From assembly GCA_949358305.1 (NCBI GenBank), contig OX442315.1:2358001-2418000 (forward strand): a stretch of 60,000 bases of DNA. The letters run 5' to 3'. The notes below the pieces were generated by a model, which was given only the letters and a program-made list of their open reading frames with translations, ran no database searches and was not told where the DNA came from. The position numbers were made by a program, and so were the translations under genes. This document shows, one piece after another, positions 44,343 through 55,715 of this stretch. The stretch is from Strigamia acuminata (taxonomy: Eukaryota > Arthropoda > Chilopoda > Geophilomorpha > Linotaeniidae). Numbering within the stretch: position 1 is the stretch's first letter; every line of letters begins with the position of its first letter.

Positions 44343-46222
44343 ATGCTAGCCAGAATACATTTGATTCACACACAGAAGAAAAACACTACAGGTAACAACA
44401 TTTTTTCCTCTTTAGGCAAAGGTGAACATGGTGTTGGAAGTTGGTTAAATGAAAGGAGAGAGAGAATTTACTTTTTTATTTGCATTTCACTTTCTTTTAC
44501 AGATTTCTCTAAACAAATACCAATATGAACCAGTGTCGTAGTCTTCTCGTCATATTTACTTTGATTTTGCTTACTGTTGAAGTTGTTTTGTCAACATCCT
44601 TAACCGAACTATCAGGTAACTAGAATTCAGAAAAAAAGCACGAAAGCTGCATTCGAAAAGTTGTTTAAACTAAAAAGCATTTTTAAACTACCGGACTCAA
44701 AGTAAAAAAAAAATGGTGGCCAAAAAGCAAAATATGTATATACAGTATATACAGTACCGGTGTATACAGTGTTTAATTGCAATTTAAAATGAACTTTTTG
44801 AATTCAGTAAATTTTACGCAGTAAATGTAGCAATCTCCAAATATTCTTAAATGATTTTCAGAAGAAACTACCAATGAAGAGAGGGAAGAGTAAGTTAATG
44901 TCATCAGTTTGTGCAAGTACCAACCTTGGACATAAAAAACGTCCCAGCATGAGTGTTTTTGGCTGTATCCACCAGGTAGTGCAAAAACTCACTGATAACT
45001 TGTGACAAATGGAAATTGAAATGACGTCACACAATCATCTAAACCAGCGGTCGGCAACTGGCGGCCCGCAGTCCGGATCCGGCCTGCGGAAGGTCGAAAC
45101 TTGGACCGCCAGATATTTTTTATTATATTTTTTTTGGGTATTTTTGTTGTTTTTTGGTGTTTTTTTGATTTTTTTGTTTTTTTTGGTGTTTTTGGTGTTT
45201 TTTGTGTTTTTTTTGTTTTATTTTGTTGTCTTTTTCTGGACTTCAAAAAAAATTTTCACTAGTATCCGGACCCCACTCAAAATTACTTGTCGACCCCTAA
45301 TCTAAACCAACGACGTGAATGTGATGGTGTGACATCATTTCAATGTTAATACGTCATAAATTATCAGTGAATTTTTGCACTATCTGGTGGATAGAGCCGA
45401 ATACGTTCATTCTGCAGGAAAGCTTCAAGATGGACTGTGACGATTTTTATATCCAAGGCTGTACATACATGTAGTACACATGCACACTACAATGTACTGT
45501 TTGATGATTCTGCTTCGCGTAATAAGCTACCAAGATATTCCTATCACTATTGCTGATAAACCTTAACGAATAATTCAAGCAAACAAACAATAATCGAAAA
45601 ACGGGTAAATACTGGATTTCCGGATCTAATCGTGTGTAAATTGGGTCGCATCAGCTGGTTGAATGTCCGGGCGGGTTGAGGACATGGGCCGGGTTGTCGG
45701 CATCGATAAGATTCGGTAAGATTTTTATTCTTGTATTTAGTAGTTTGAATGATTTGGGTCAGCAGCCATTTTGTGTATTTGTTGTGTGTTTGCATAGTGA
45801 CGCACCAGAATTAATTGACTCAGTCATGTGATTGTAGTCATCTGCAATGTGAATCTCCCAACCAATGGGAGTATTTCATGTACTTTTTGGAATAGAGTTT
45901 AGCTTTATGCAGTCAGTAATTCACTTTAGCTCGCACAATGTCTTTGCCTATCTCGTGTAAATATCGTTTGTCGGCAAAAGCGAAGGCAGGAATCGTCACA
46001 AGTGATTAAAGAACTATAATTAATTGTAATCGTTTTATGTCTAGGCCATGTATAGCACTTAATGAACGTTGTGGTCATCGCATGGACGGCTGCTGCAAGA
46101 CAACTCAAGCGTACGGACAGACTGAGTCTGCGACAGTGGGTTGTCGTATGTTGTGGCCCGATGTTTATAATTATTGCCGTATAGTTGTTGGTACAGATTA
46201 CACTTGTAAGAAAACAAACTAA
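44343..46222 (+). CDS. Secreted cysteine-rich (knottin-like) peptide, array copy 1
   Basis: 5' UTR exon to 44391; coding exons 44525-44615 (ATG 44525), 44862-44889 and 46045-46222 (stop TAA). Donors GTAACT and GTAAGT, phases 1 and 2, all consistent; 98 residues. Exon 1 is a signal peptide (MNQCRS, then a Leu/Ile/Val core). Exon 2 is a short acidic propeptide with an EER processing-like motif. Exon 3 is the mature region, about 58 residues with seven Cys spaced C-x6-C-x6-CC-x15-C-x10-C-x9-C. The C-x6-C-x6-CC start is typical of inhibitor-cystine-knot peptides such as arachnid venom toxins and some defence peptides; the later spacing is longer, and an odd Cys remains. Toxin, antimicrobial or signalling roles are all possible. 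Polyadenylation signal AATAAA follows at about 46250. Confidence 0.8.
45045..45299. mobile_element. hAT-like MITE in intron 2 of peptide gene (copy 1; also 50964-51218)
   Basis: CAGCGGTCGGCAACTGG...TTGTCGACCCCTA, 255 bp, flanked by perfect 8-bp ATCTAAAC duplications. It predates the array, since every unit seen has it. Confidence 0.92.
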
Positions 46223-46865
46223 CTGTTAAATGAAGTGAACATTTAAGTAAAATAAAATTAATGTTGCAAACGATTGGTTATTATACTTCTTAGCGTTGTT
46301 ACTCTTCAAACGTTCATGAGGTTTAGAAATCTTGTGCATTGATCAAGCTCCTAATGAAGGCAATGACCTAATTTGAGGCACAACATCGCAGAAAGGTGAG
46401 ATGTCAAATGAAAATTATAAAATAAAAATAGTAAAATTGCTACCATAATATAAATCATTTTATTTCTAATGGCGTCCTAAATGGATTTTATGCAGCAACA
46501 TCTGACAATCAAGAACAAGCAATTAAGAATAACAGATGAAGCCGACAGTTTAACGTTAGGTGGCGCAACTTGATAAATTTCACATTCAATCTATCGAAAA
46601 TTTGTACAATTTCCGTTTATTCAGTTAAATAAAATTTATTTGGCATTGAATTCATATATGCGTCATCTTGCATCGCGTACTGGAAGGTGAAATTATTCTT
46701 TTCAGGCTCATGCGAAACTTTATGTAACGAGCGCCACAGCGGAAGTTGTTGCTAATAAAACATTTTATTAAAGCATGAAAACATTTTTTTTTCGTCCGTA
46801 CAATTTTTGTAATCCAATTTAATGAGTTGCCAACTACCCAAGTGGTTAAGGATTTTTGAATTCAC

Positions 46866-47989
46866 ACGTTTGTGATCTTTTTCTGCAATTCAGCCACGAT
46901 GGCATTCAAGTCAGAAAGCATTGAATCACGATTGACAGTTCTCGGTCTGAAATAAAAGTTTAATCAATGTTTTGAAATAGTTAATAGAGAGTTTACGGGA
47001 TTATTTTTCCCTTACACTATTTTTATACCGTATAGTCTTTAACTGTAAGGGAAAAATGCATCCCGCAAATCTCTATTGTATCGGCATTGTACTCAACCGT
47101 AATTTCGAAATGACAGTATGTTGGATGTAATATAATTCTCCATTTTGGTTCAGTTTCTATTCTCGTTTCGTGCTTCGCATAAATACGTTCCTGAATCCGT
47201 TACATTGATTGATGATTCAACAGACACTACTTGCCATTCCTCCTCTTTAGACTTCTTCTTCATCAAGACGTCTTTCGGAGAAGGAAACCCATTAGCTTTA
47301 CACGTTATTTGCTTTGTTTCTCCCTCTAGAATGTTTCTATCTTTAATGGATAAAGTAGTGTCTGCAAGTGACACTTCATTTGTGGAATCTGCAACAAATA
47401 AATAGTGCTAAAAATAAGAATATATTATTTATTTCGTTGCTTGTATTACTTACAGGCCATGCCAAATTTTCCAATTAAAACTTCTTTTTTACTTCTCGAT
47501 GTACCGGTAATAATACATTTAACTTCTTTCTCCTTTTCGCCATTTACGAAATTTACTCTTATACTTGACTGGGATTCCCATAAGTCATCATGTCGTTTAT
47601 TATTAAGTCGTTGTTCGGTTCCTACGAGTCTATCGTTCTCGAACCACTCAAAATTCGTTCTTGCATTATAAATACTGTCCTCTCTGAATACGCAGCATTT
47701 GAAGTAGACTTCTCTCGATTGCTCGTTTGAGTAGATCACATTTTCTGAGTTATTTTTCCACAATTTGTCGTCATAAAACAGGCTGGACGGTTTTCCTAAA
47801 AAATTAAACCAAATTCCAGCACCCCCAGTAGAAATTATTTCTATGGTGAAGTCAGATCTAACCTATGACGTGAAGATTGAATACGTCGTAGTCGTTATCA
47901 ATGATACAGTGGAAATCGCCGGAATCATACACTTTGAGATCATTAATTTCTATAACGCATAATTCCAAATCTCTAATCTTAAATTTTGT
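46866..47989 (-). pseudogene. Ig-domain protein gene, 5'-truncated at array junction, copy 1
   Basis: Minus-strand exons 47989-47863 (truncated), 47795-47454 and 47388-47150 with good splice sites (donors GTTAGA, GTAAGT) and consistent phases. The first ends an Ig domain (YDSGDFHC), the second is a full Ig-like domain (KCCVF, FEWFEND, VKCII), and the third another (KQITCKANGF, EEEWQ, DSGTYLCEA), with a stop after NENRN. A further coiled-coil exon with stop is possible at 46948-46866. Membrane anchor and signal peptide are not seen. The 5' part is cut at the unit boundary, where coding gives way to the minisatellite of the next unit, so this copy lacks a start. Confidence 0.72.
46985..47077. 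mobile_element. 93-bp hairpin MITE (also 52904-52996)
   Basis: AGAGTTTACGGGAT...TTTTTCCCTTACA and its inverted TGTAAGGGAAAAATGCATCC...AATCTCT around a short loop. Same family as 25530-26280. Confidence 0.7.
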
Positions 47990-50261
47990 TTCTAATGTGC
48001 TTTTAATGCACTAATGCACTTCTAATGTACTAATGCACTTCTAATGTATTAATGCACTTCTAATGTACTAATGTACTTCTTCAGACTTGAAAGAGGAGGA
48101 ATTGTTAGTCTTGTCATTTCCTGACGTGTTGTGTCTAGGGAGCTGACAGTCGATGATCTCTTGGGTGTCCATATACTGGGTCTCGTACATAACATCTCCT
48201 TTCCTGGCTTTTACTAACGCCGGAATCCATCGTGGTTACTGAATCAGTTTCCGCTTCCGCAGATAACCCAAACACATCCTTACCGGTGTAAGTTTCTGAT
48301 TAACTTTCAGCTGGGTGTTCTTCAGCCGGAATTTGTTTGTGACCGCTTGGCTACCCACGGTGACCTGCGTCACTTCACACTCTACAGCAGGAGTCGGCAA
48401 GTAATTTTAAGTGGGGTCCGGATACTATTAAAAATTTTTATCGAGGTCGAAAAAAACACTTAAAAACCTTACTAAAAACCTAAGAAAACACTTAAAAACC
48501 AAATAAATCCTCCAATAAACACACACAACCCAAAAAATACCAATAAAACCTAAAAAACATGAAAAAAACAGAAAAAATAAGAAAAAAAACACCGGAAAAC
48601 CAAAGAAACCGTAGGAAAAACGTCGCTAAAACGTCACCGCGGTCCAAGTTTCGACCTTCCGCGGTCCGTATCCGGACCGCGGTCCGCCAGTTGCCGACCG
48701 CTGCTCTACAGGGTGTCTCGCCGAACACCTACCAGGTGAATTATTTCACAATCATGTAAATTTAAAAATACTTTTGATTATGAATTTAAATGAATGACAT
48801 GTGAGGAATTCAATGAAACATGTTAAATTCATGTGACATTGTTGCATCACTGTTTTGCAACTCGTAACTTTTAAACCAACAATGCTACGCAAAAAATGTT
48901 GATTACAAAGTTGTAGAGCGCCATCTAATTAGTCTAGAACTGTTCTTAAAAAAATTGTTTCTTACTGAAAAGTTTTGAGAAAAAAAGGTTTGAAATTTTA
49001 GTCTACTGAGCTTTGTAACCTAAAACTATCATGTGGAATGTATTTCCAAAATAAATTATTTCCTTTCTTTTGTGTTTCCTCTCTTCCACTTACAAGTATG
49101 ACCCAATAAAGTGTCCTAATTGAGGATTAGCTTGGTTGCCTCAATAGTTTTAGGTTACAAAGCTGAGTTACAATGCTGAGTAGACTAATGTTTCAGACCT
49201 TTTATCTCAAAACTTTTCAGTAAGAAATAATTTTTTTAAGAACAGTTCTAGACTAATTGGATGATGCTCTACAACTTTCTAATTCACTTTTTTGATCTAT
49301 CTGTCACGGTTCTCGAGTTACAATATGGATTACCTTGAAACTAACCTCAGGAATGCACCTTGTTTTAGCGATTTTCACTTTAGCGAATCCATTTTAGCGA
49401 CGCCCAAAAATTCGCTAAAACGGTGTGATCGCTAAAGTTAGGTGGCGCTAAAATAAAATCGCTAAAACGAAGTGGTCGAGAATGAAGAAACGTTACATTA
49501 AAAATAGTATTGCCGTGTACGTTTTGCATTGCGTTTGATCATAATTTTCACCTAAACTTAGAAGAATTTGGATTTATTTTGGCATCAATGCATCATACAA
49601 TTGTTTTTGCAAAATATTTTCGCTAAAATGAATCATTCGCTAAAACGGGCTTTGCTAAAATGTGTCCTAAGCTGCGGCAATGTACTCTCATTTTCGCTAA
49701 AATGAGATCGCTAAAATGGGCTTAAAGAATTAAAATTCGCTAAAATGGGCTTGGCTAATAAGGAGTGATCCGGACCTCAGAGGTCAAATTGGATGTCGTA
49801 ATTGGATTTCCCCCGACATACTTGTATTACCCTTACAATCATTTTGCTAAATCAACATCTAAAACGGTTTGGGAATTATTTACTGTGAACCAGACTTTTT
49901 GAACCACCCTGTATATCTATATTTCGACATATACATCTATATTTCATGGAGTCGATCAGCACAACTATTAAAATGGATAAAAATTTTGCCAATTTCACTT
50001 TCCCCACAATCGTCCTGTCTCCTGTGCTCCAATCAAATCCACGAGTACCTTCTGACATTAAAAACTCATCAAAGTAGATTTAAAAATCATTAAAAAGTCA
50101 TTAAAAGTGGATTTAAAATTCATTAAAAACTCGTCAAAATTAGATTTAAAATTCATTACAAATACGTTTAAAAAAACCATTTAAACTGCTCCAATTGACA
50201 ATAATTACGTGGATGGATTGCTGTATGTGGCACACTGATCTTATATAAACAACATTGAAAT

Positions 50262-52141
50262 ATGCTAGCCAGAATACATTTGATTCACACACAGAAGAAA
50301 AACACTACAGGTAACAACATTTTTTCCTCTTTAGGCAAAGGTGAACATGGTGTTGGAAGTTGGTTAAATGAAAGGAGAGAGAGAATTTACTTTTTTATTT
50401 GCATTTCACTTTCTTTTACAGATTTCTCTAAACAAATACCAATATGAACCAGTGTCGTAGTCTTCTCGTCATATTTACTTTGATTTTGCTTACTGTTGAA
50501 GTTGTTTTGTCAACATCCTTAACCGAACTATCAGGTAACTAGAATTCAGAAAAAAAGCACGAAAGCTGCATTCGAAAAGTTGTTTAAACTAAAAAGCATT
50601 TTTAAACTACCGGACTCAAAGTAAAAAAAAAATGGTGGCCAAAAAGCAAAATATGTATATACAGTATATACAGTACCGGTGTATACAGTGTTTAATTGCA
50701 ATTTAAAATGAACTTTTTGAATTCAGTAAATTTTACGCAGTAAATGTAGCAATCTCCAAATATTCTTAAATGATTTTCAGAAGAAACTACCAATGAAGAG
50801 AGGGAAGAGTAAGTTAATGTCATCAGTTTGTGCAAGTACCAACCTTGGACATAAAAAACGTCCCAGCATGAGTGTTTTTGGCTGTATCCACCAGGTAGTG
50901 CAAAAACTCACTGATAACTTGTGACAAATGGAAATTGAAATGACGTCACACAATCATCTAAACCAGCGGTCGGCAACTGGCGGCCCGCAGTCCGGATCCG
51001 GCCTGCGGAAGGTCGAAACTTGGACCGCCAGATATTTTTTATTATATTTTTTTTGGGTATTTTTGTTGTTTTTTGGTGTTTTTTTGATTTTTTTGTTTTT
51101 TTTGGTGTTTTTGGTGTTTTTTGTGTTTTTTTTGTTTTATTTTGTTGTCTTTTTCTGGACTTCAAAAAAAATTTTCACTAGTATCCGGACCCCACTCAAA
51201 ATTACTTGTCGACCCCTAATCTAAACCAACGACGTGAATGTGATGGTGTGACATCATTTCAATGTTAATACGTCATAAATTATCAGTGAATTTTTGCACT
51301 ATCTGGTGGATAGAGCCGAATACGTTCATTCTGCAGGAAAGCTTCAAGATGGACTGTGACGATTTTTATATCCAAGGCTGTACATACATGTAGTACACAT
51401 GCACACTACAATGTACTGTTTGATGATTCTGCTTCGCGTAATAAGCTACCAAGATATTCCTATCACTATTGCTGATAAACCTTAACGAATAATTCAAGCA
51501 AACAAACAATAATCGAAAAACGGGTAAATACTGGATTTCCGGATCTAATCGTGTGTAAATTGGGTCGCATCAGCTGGTTGAATGTCCGGGCGGGTTGAGG
51601 ACATGGGCCGGGTTGTCGGCATCGATAAGATTCGGTAAGATTTTTATTCTTGTATTTAGTAGTTTGAATGATTTGGGTCAGCAGCCATTTTGTGTATTTG
51701 TTGTGTGTTTGCATAGTGACGCACCAGAATTAATTGACTCAGTCATGTGATTGTAGTCATCTGCAATGTGAATCTCCCAACCAATGGGAGTATTTCATGT
51801 ACTTTTTGGAATAGAGTTTAGCTTTATGCAGTCAGTAATTCACTTTAGCTCGCACAATGTCTTTGCCTATCTCGTGTAAATATCGTTTGTCGGCAAAAGC
51901 GAAGGCAGGAATCGTCACAAGTGATTAAAGAACTATAATTAATTGTAATCGTTTTATGTCTAGGCCATGTATAGCACTTAATGAACGTTGTGGTCATCGC
52001 ATGGACGGCTGCTGCAAGACAACTCAAGCGTACGGACAGACTGAGTCTGCGACAGTGGGTTGTCGTATGTTGTGGCCCGATGTTTATAATTATTGCCGTA
52101 TAGTTGTTGGTACAGATTACACTTGTAAGAAAACAAACTAA
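50262..52141 (+). CDS. Secreted cysteine-rich (knottin-like) peptide, array copy 2
   Basis: Coding exons 50444-50534, 50781-50808 and 51964-52141, each 5,919 bp from copy 1, with identical splice sites and no coding difference seen by eye. Intact and presumably expressed like copy 1. A third copy would follow beyond the copia insertion, outside the window. Confidence 0.8.
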
Positions 52142-52784
52142 CTGTTAAATGAAGTGAACATTTAAGTAAAATAAAATTAATGTTGCAAACGATTGGTTAT
52201 TATACTTCTTAGCGTTGTTACTCTTCAAACGTTCATGAGGTTTAGAAATCTTGTGCATTGATCAAGCTCCTAATGAAGGCAATGACCTAATTTGAGGCAC
52301 AACATCGCAGAAAGGTGAGATGTCAAATGAAAATTATAAAATAAAAATAGTAAAATTGCTACCATAATATAAATCATTTTATTTCTAATGGCGTCCTAAA
52401 TGGATTTTATGCAGCAACATCTGACAATCAAGAACAAGCAATTAAGAATAACAGATGAAGCCGACAGTTTAACGTTAGGTGGCGCAACTTGATAAATTTC
52501 ACATTCAATCTATCGAAAATTTGTACAATTTCCGTTTATTCAGTTAAATAAAATTTATTTGGCATTGAATTCATATATGCGTCATCTTGCATCGCGTACT
52601 GGAAGGTGAAATTATTCTTTTCAGGCTCATGCGAAACTTTATGTAACGAGCGCCACAGCGGAAGTTGTTGCTAATAAAACATTTTATTAAAGCATGAAAA
52701 CATTTTTTTTTCGTCCGTACAATTTTTTTAATCCAATTTAATGAGTTGCCAACTACCCAAGTGGTTAAGGATTTTTGAATTCAC

Positions 52785-53908
52785 ACGTTTGTGATCTTTT
52801 TCTGCAATTCAGCCACGATGGCATTCAAGTCAGAAAGCATTGAATCACGATTGACAGTTCTCGGTCTGAAATAAAAGTTTAATCAATGTTTTGAAATAGT
52901 TAATAGAGAGTTTACGGGATTATTTTTCCCTTACACTATTTTTATACCGTATAGTCTTTAACTGTAAGGGAAAAATGCATCCCGCAAATCTCTATTGTAT
53001 CGGCATTGTACTCAACCGTAATTTCGAAATGACAGTATGTTGGATGTAATATAATTCTCCATTTTGGTTCAGTTTCTATTCTCGTTTCGTGCTTCGCATA
53101 AATACGTTCCTGAATCCGTTACATTGATTGATGATTCAACAGACACTACTTGCCATTCCTCCTCTTTAGACTTCTTCTTCATCAAGACGTCTTTCGGAGA
53201 AGGAAACCCATTAGCTTTACACGTTATTTGCTTTGTTTCTCCCTCTAGAATGTTTCTATCTTTAATGGATAAAGTAGTGTCTGCAAGTGACACTTCATTT
53301 GTGGAATCTGCAACAAATAAATAGTGCTAAAAATAAGAATATATTATTTATTTCGTTGCTTGTATTACTTACAGGCCATGCCAAATTTTCCAATTAAAAC
53401 TTCTTTTTTACTTCTCGATGTACCGGTAATAATACATTTAACTTCTTTCTCCTTTTCGCCATTTACGAAATTTACTCTTATACTTGACTGGGATTCCCAT
53501 AAGTCATCATGTCGTTTATTATTAAGTCGTTGTTCGGTTCCTACGAGTCTATCGTTCTCGAACCACTCAAAATTCGTTCTTGCATTATAAATACTGTCCT
53601 CTCTGAATACGCAGCATTTGAAGTAGACTTCTCTCGATTGCTCGTCTGAGTAGATCACATTTTCTGAGTTATTTTTCCACAATTTGTCGTCATAAAACAG
53701 GCTGGACGGTTTTCCTAAAAAATTAAACCAAATTCCAGCACCCCCAGTAGAAATTATTTCTATGGTGAAGTCAGATCTAACCTATGACGTGAAGATTGAA
53801 TACGTCGTAGTCGTTATCAATGATACAGTGGAAATCGCCGGAATCATACACTTTGAGATCATTAATTTCTATAACGCATAATTCCAAATCTCTAATCTTA
53901 AATTTTGT
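52785..53908 (-). pseudogene. Ig-domain protein gene, 5'-truncated at array junction, copy 2
   Basis: Exons 53908-53782 (truncated), 53714-53373 and 53307-53069, equivalent to copy 1 with one amino-acid difference seen (Asn to Asp in the VIYS-x-EQS segment). Also cut at its 5' end by the following unit. An intact version, if any, would lie at the far end of the array outside the window. Confidence 0.72.
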
Positions 53909-55402
53909 TTCTAATGTGCTTTTAATGCACTAATGCACTTCTAATGTACTAATGCACTTCTAATGTATTAATGCACTTCTAATGTACTAATGTACTTCTT
54001 CAGACTTGAAAGAGGAGGAATTGTTAGTCTTGTCATTTCCTGACGTGTTGTGTCTAGGGAGCTGACAGTCGATGATCTCTTGGGTGTCCATATACTGGGT
54101 CTCGTACATAACATCTCCTTTCCTGGCTTTTACTAACGCCGGAATCCATCGTGGTTACTGAATCAGTTTCCGCTTCCGCAGATAACCCAAACACATCCTT
54201 ACCGGTGTAAGTTTCTGATTAACTTTCAGCTGGGTGTTCTTCAGCCGGAATTTGTTTGTGACCGCTTGGCTACCCACGGTGACCTGCGTCACTTCACACT
54301 CTACAGCAGGAGTCGGCAAGTAATTTTAAGTGGGGTCCGGATACTATTAAAAATTTTTATCGAGGTCGAAAAAAACACTTAAAAACCTTACTAAAAACCT
54401 AAGAAAACACTTAAAAACCAAATAAATCCTCCAATAAACACACACAACCCAAAAAATACCAATAAAACCTAAAAAACATGAAAAAAACAGAAAAAATAAG
54501 AAAAAAAACACCGGAAAACCAAAGAAACCGTAGGAAAAACGTCGCTAAAACGTCACCGCGGTCCAAGTTTCGACCTTCCGCGGTCCGTATCCGGACCGCG
54601 GTCCGCCAGTTGCCGACCGCTGCTCTACAGGGTGTCTCGCCGAACACCTACCAGGTGAATTATTTCACAATCATGTAAATTTAAAAATACTTTTGATTAT
54701 GAATTTAAATGAATGACATGTGAGGAATTCAATGAAACATGTTAAATTCATGTGACATTGTTGCATCACTGTTTTGCAACTCGTAACTTTTAAACCAACA
54801 ATGCTACGCAAAAAATGTTGATTACAAAGTTGTAGAGCGCCATCTAATTAGTCTAGAACTGTTCTTAAAAAAATTGTTTCCTACTGAAAAGTTTTGAGAA
54901 AAAAAGGTTTGAAATTTTAGTCTACTGAGCTTTGTAACCTAAAACTATCATGTGGAATGTATTTCCAAAATAATTTATTTCCTTTCTTTTGTGTTTCCTC
55001 TCTTCCACTTACAAGTATGACCCAATAAAGTGTCCTAATTGAGGATTAGCTTGGTTGCCTCAATAGTTTTAGGTTACAAAGCTGAGTTACAATGCTGAGT
55101 AGACTAATGTTTCAGACCTTTTATCTCAAAACTTTTCAGTAAGAAATAATTTTTTTAAGAACAGTTCTAGACTAATTGGATGATGCTCTACAACTTTCTA
55201 ATTCACTTTTTTGATCTATCTGTCACGGTTCTCGAGTTACAATATGGATTACCTTGAAACTAACCTCAGGAATGCACCTTGTTTTAGCGATTTTCACTTT
55301 AGCGAATCCATTTTAGCGACGCCCAAAAATTCGCTAAAACGGTGTGATCGCTAAAGTTAGGTGGCGCTAAAATAAAATCGCTAAAACGAAGTGGTCGAGA
55401 AT
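53909..55402 (+). repeat. Tandem 5,919-bp unit, copy 3, interrupted by copia
   Basis: Matches the first 1,494 bp of the unit and stops at the 5' LTR of the copia element, inside the GCTAAAA-rich block and about 760 bp before the position of the peptide gene's TATA box. The rest is expected beyond the window. Confidence 0.95.
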
Positions 55403-55578
55403 TGTTAGTAGTATTTCGTTTACAATGAGTTGTTTTTATGAATGGTTACGTAGTAAGTAACCATGAAAGAATTGTATTATATGAGCAACAATAAATTGAC
55501 ATGGGTGATTGTTATGATGTGATGAATGGAATGATGTACGAGTGAATTCTCTTCAAAATTAACGAAATTGTCCCAACA

Positions 55579-55596
55579 TGGGTTATGGGCCCCAGC
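55579..55596 (+). promoter_or_regulatory. Primer-binding site: half initiator tRNA-Met
   Basis: TGGGTTATGGGCCCCAGC is complementary to the anticodon stem-loop of initiator tRNA-Met (one extra C), not to a tRNA 3' end. This is the half-tRNA priming known for Drosophila copia. Confidence 0.8.
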
Positions 55597-55715
55597 TACG
55601 AGAAAAATGCCAGCTGGATGGCAAAAGAGTGGATGAATCGATTCGAGTGTTGAATTAGGCGGTGTTTCTTGTGGTTTTTTGGACTATTTGTACGTAAGAG
55701 TCGCGACATTCGGAA

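Larger units (their letters stand above)
42071..47989 (+). repeat. Tandem 5,919-bp unit, copy 1
   Basis: First full unit of the array; begins with a ~20-bp minisatellite (ACTTCTAATGTACTAATGC) and ends inside an Ig exon. Contains two hAT MITEs, two inverted-repeat elements, the peptide gene and the Ig fragment. Differs from copy 2 at roughly ten sites seen by eye. Confidence 0.95.
47990..53908 (+). repeat. Tandem 5,919-bp unit, copy 2
   Basis: Exactly 5,919 bp after copy 1 with the same start and end words. It shares several variants with copy 3 and not with copy 1 (for example CTCGAGTTAC, GAAGTGGTCG), so copies 2 and 3 are closest. Confidence 0.95.

Noticed and set aside
42071-53908. Treating the 5.9-kb repeats as an assembly duplication
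   Set aside because: Copies differ at scattered sites, share variants in a 2+3 pattern and one bears a copia insertion. Still, only long reads can settle it.
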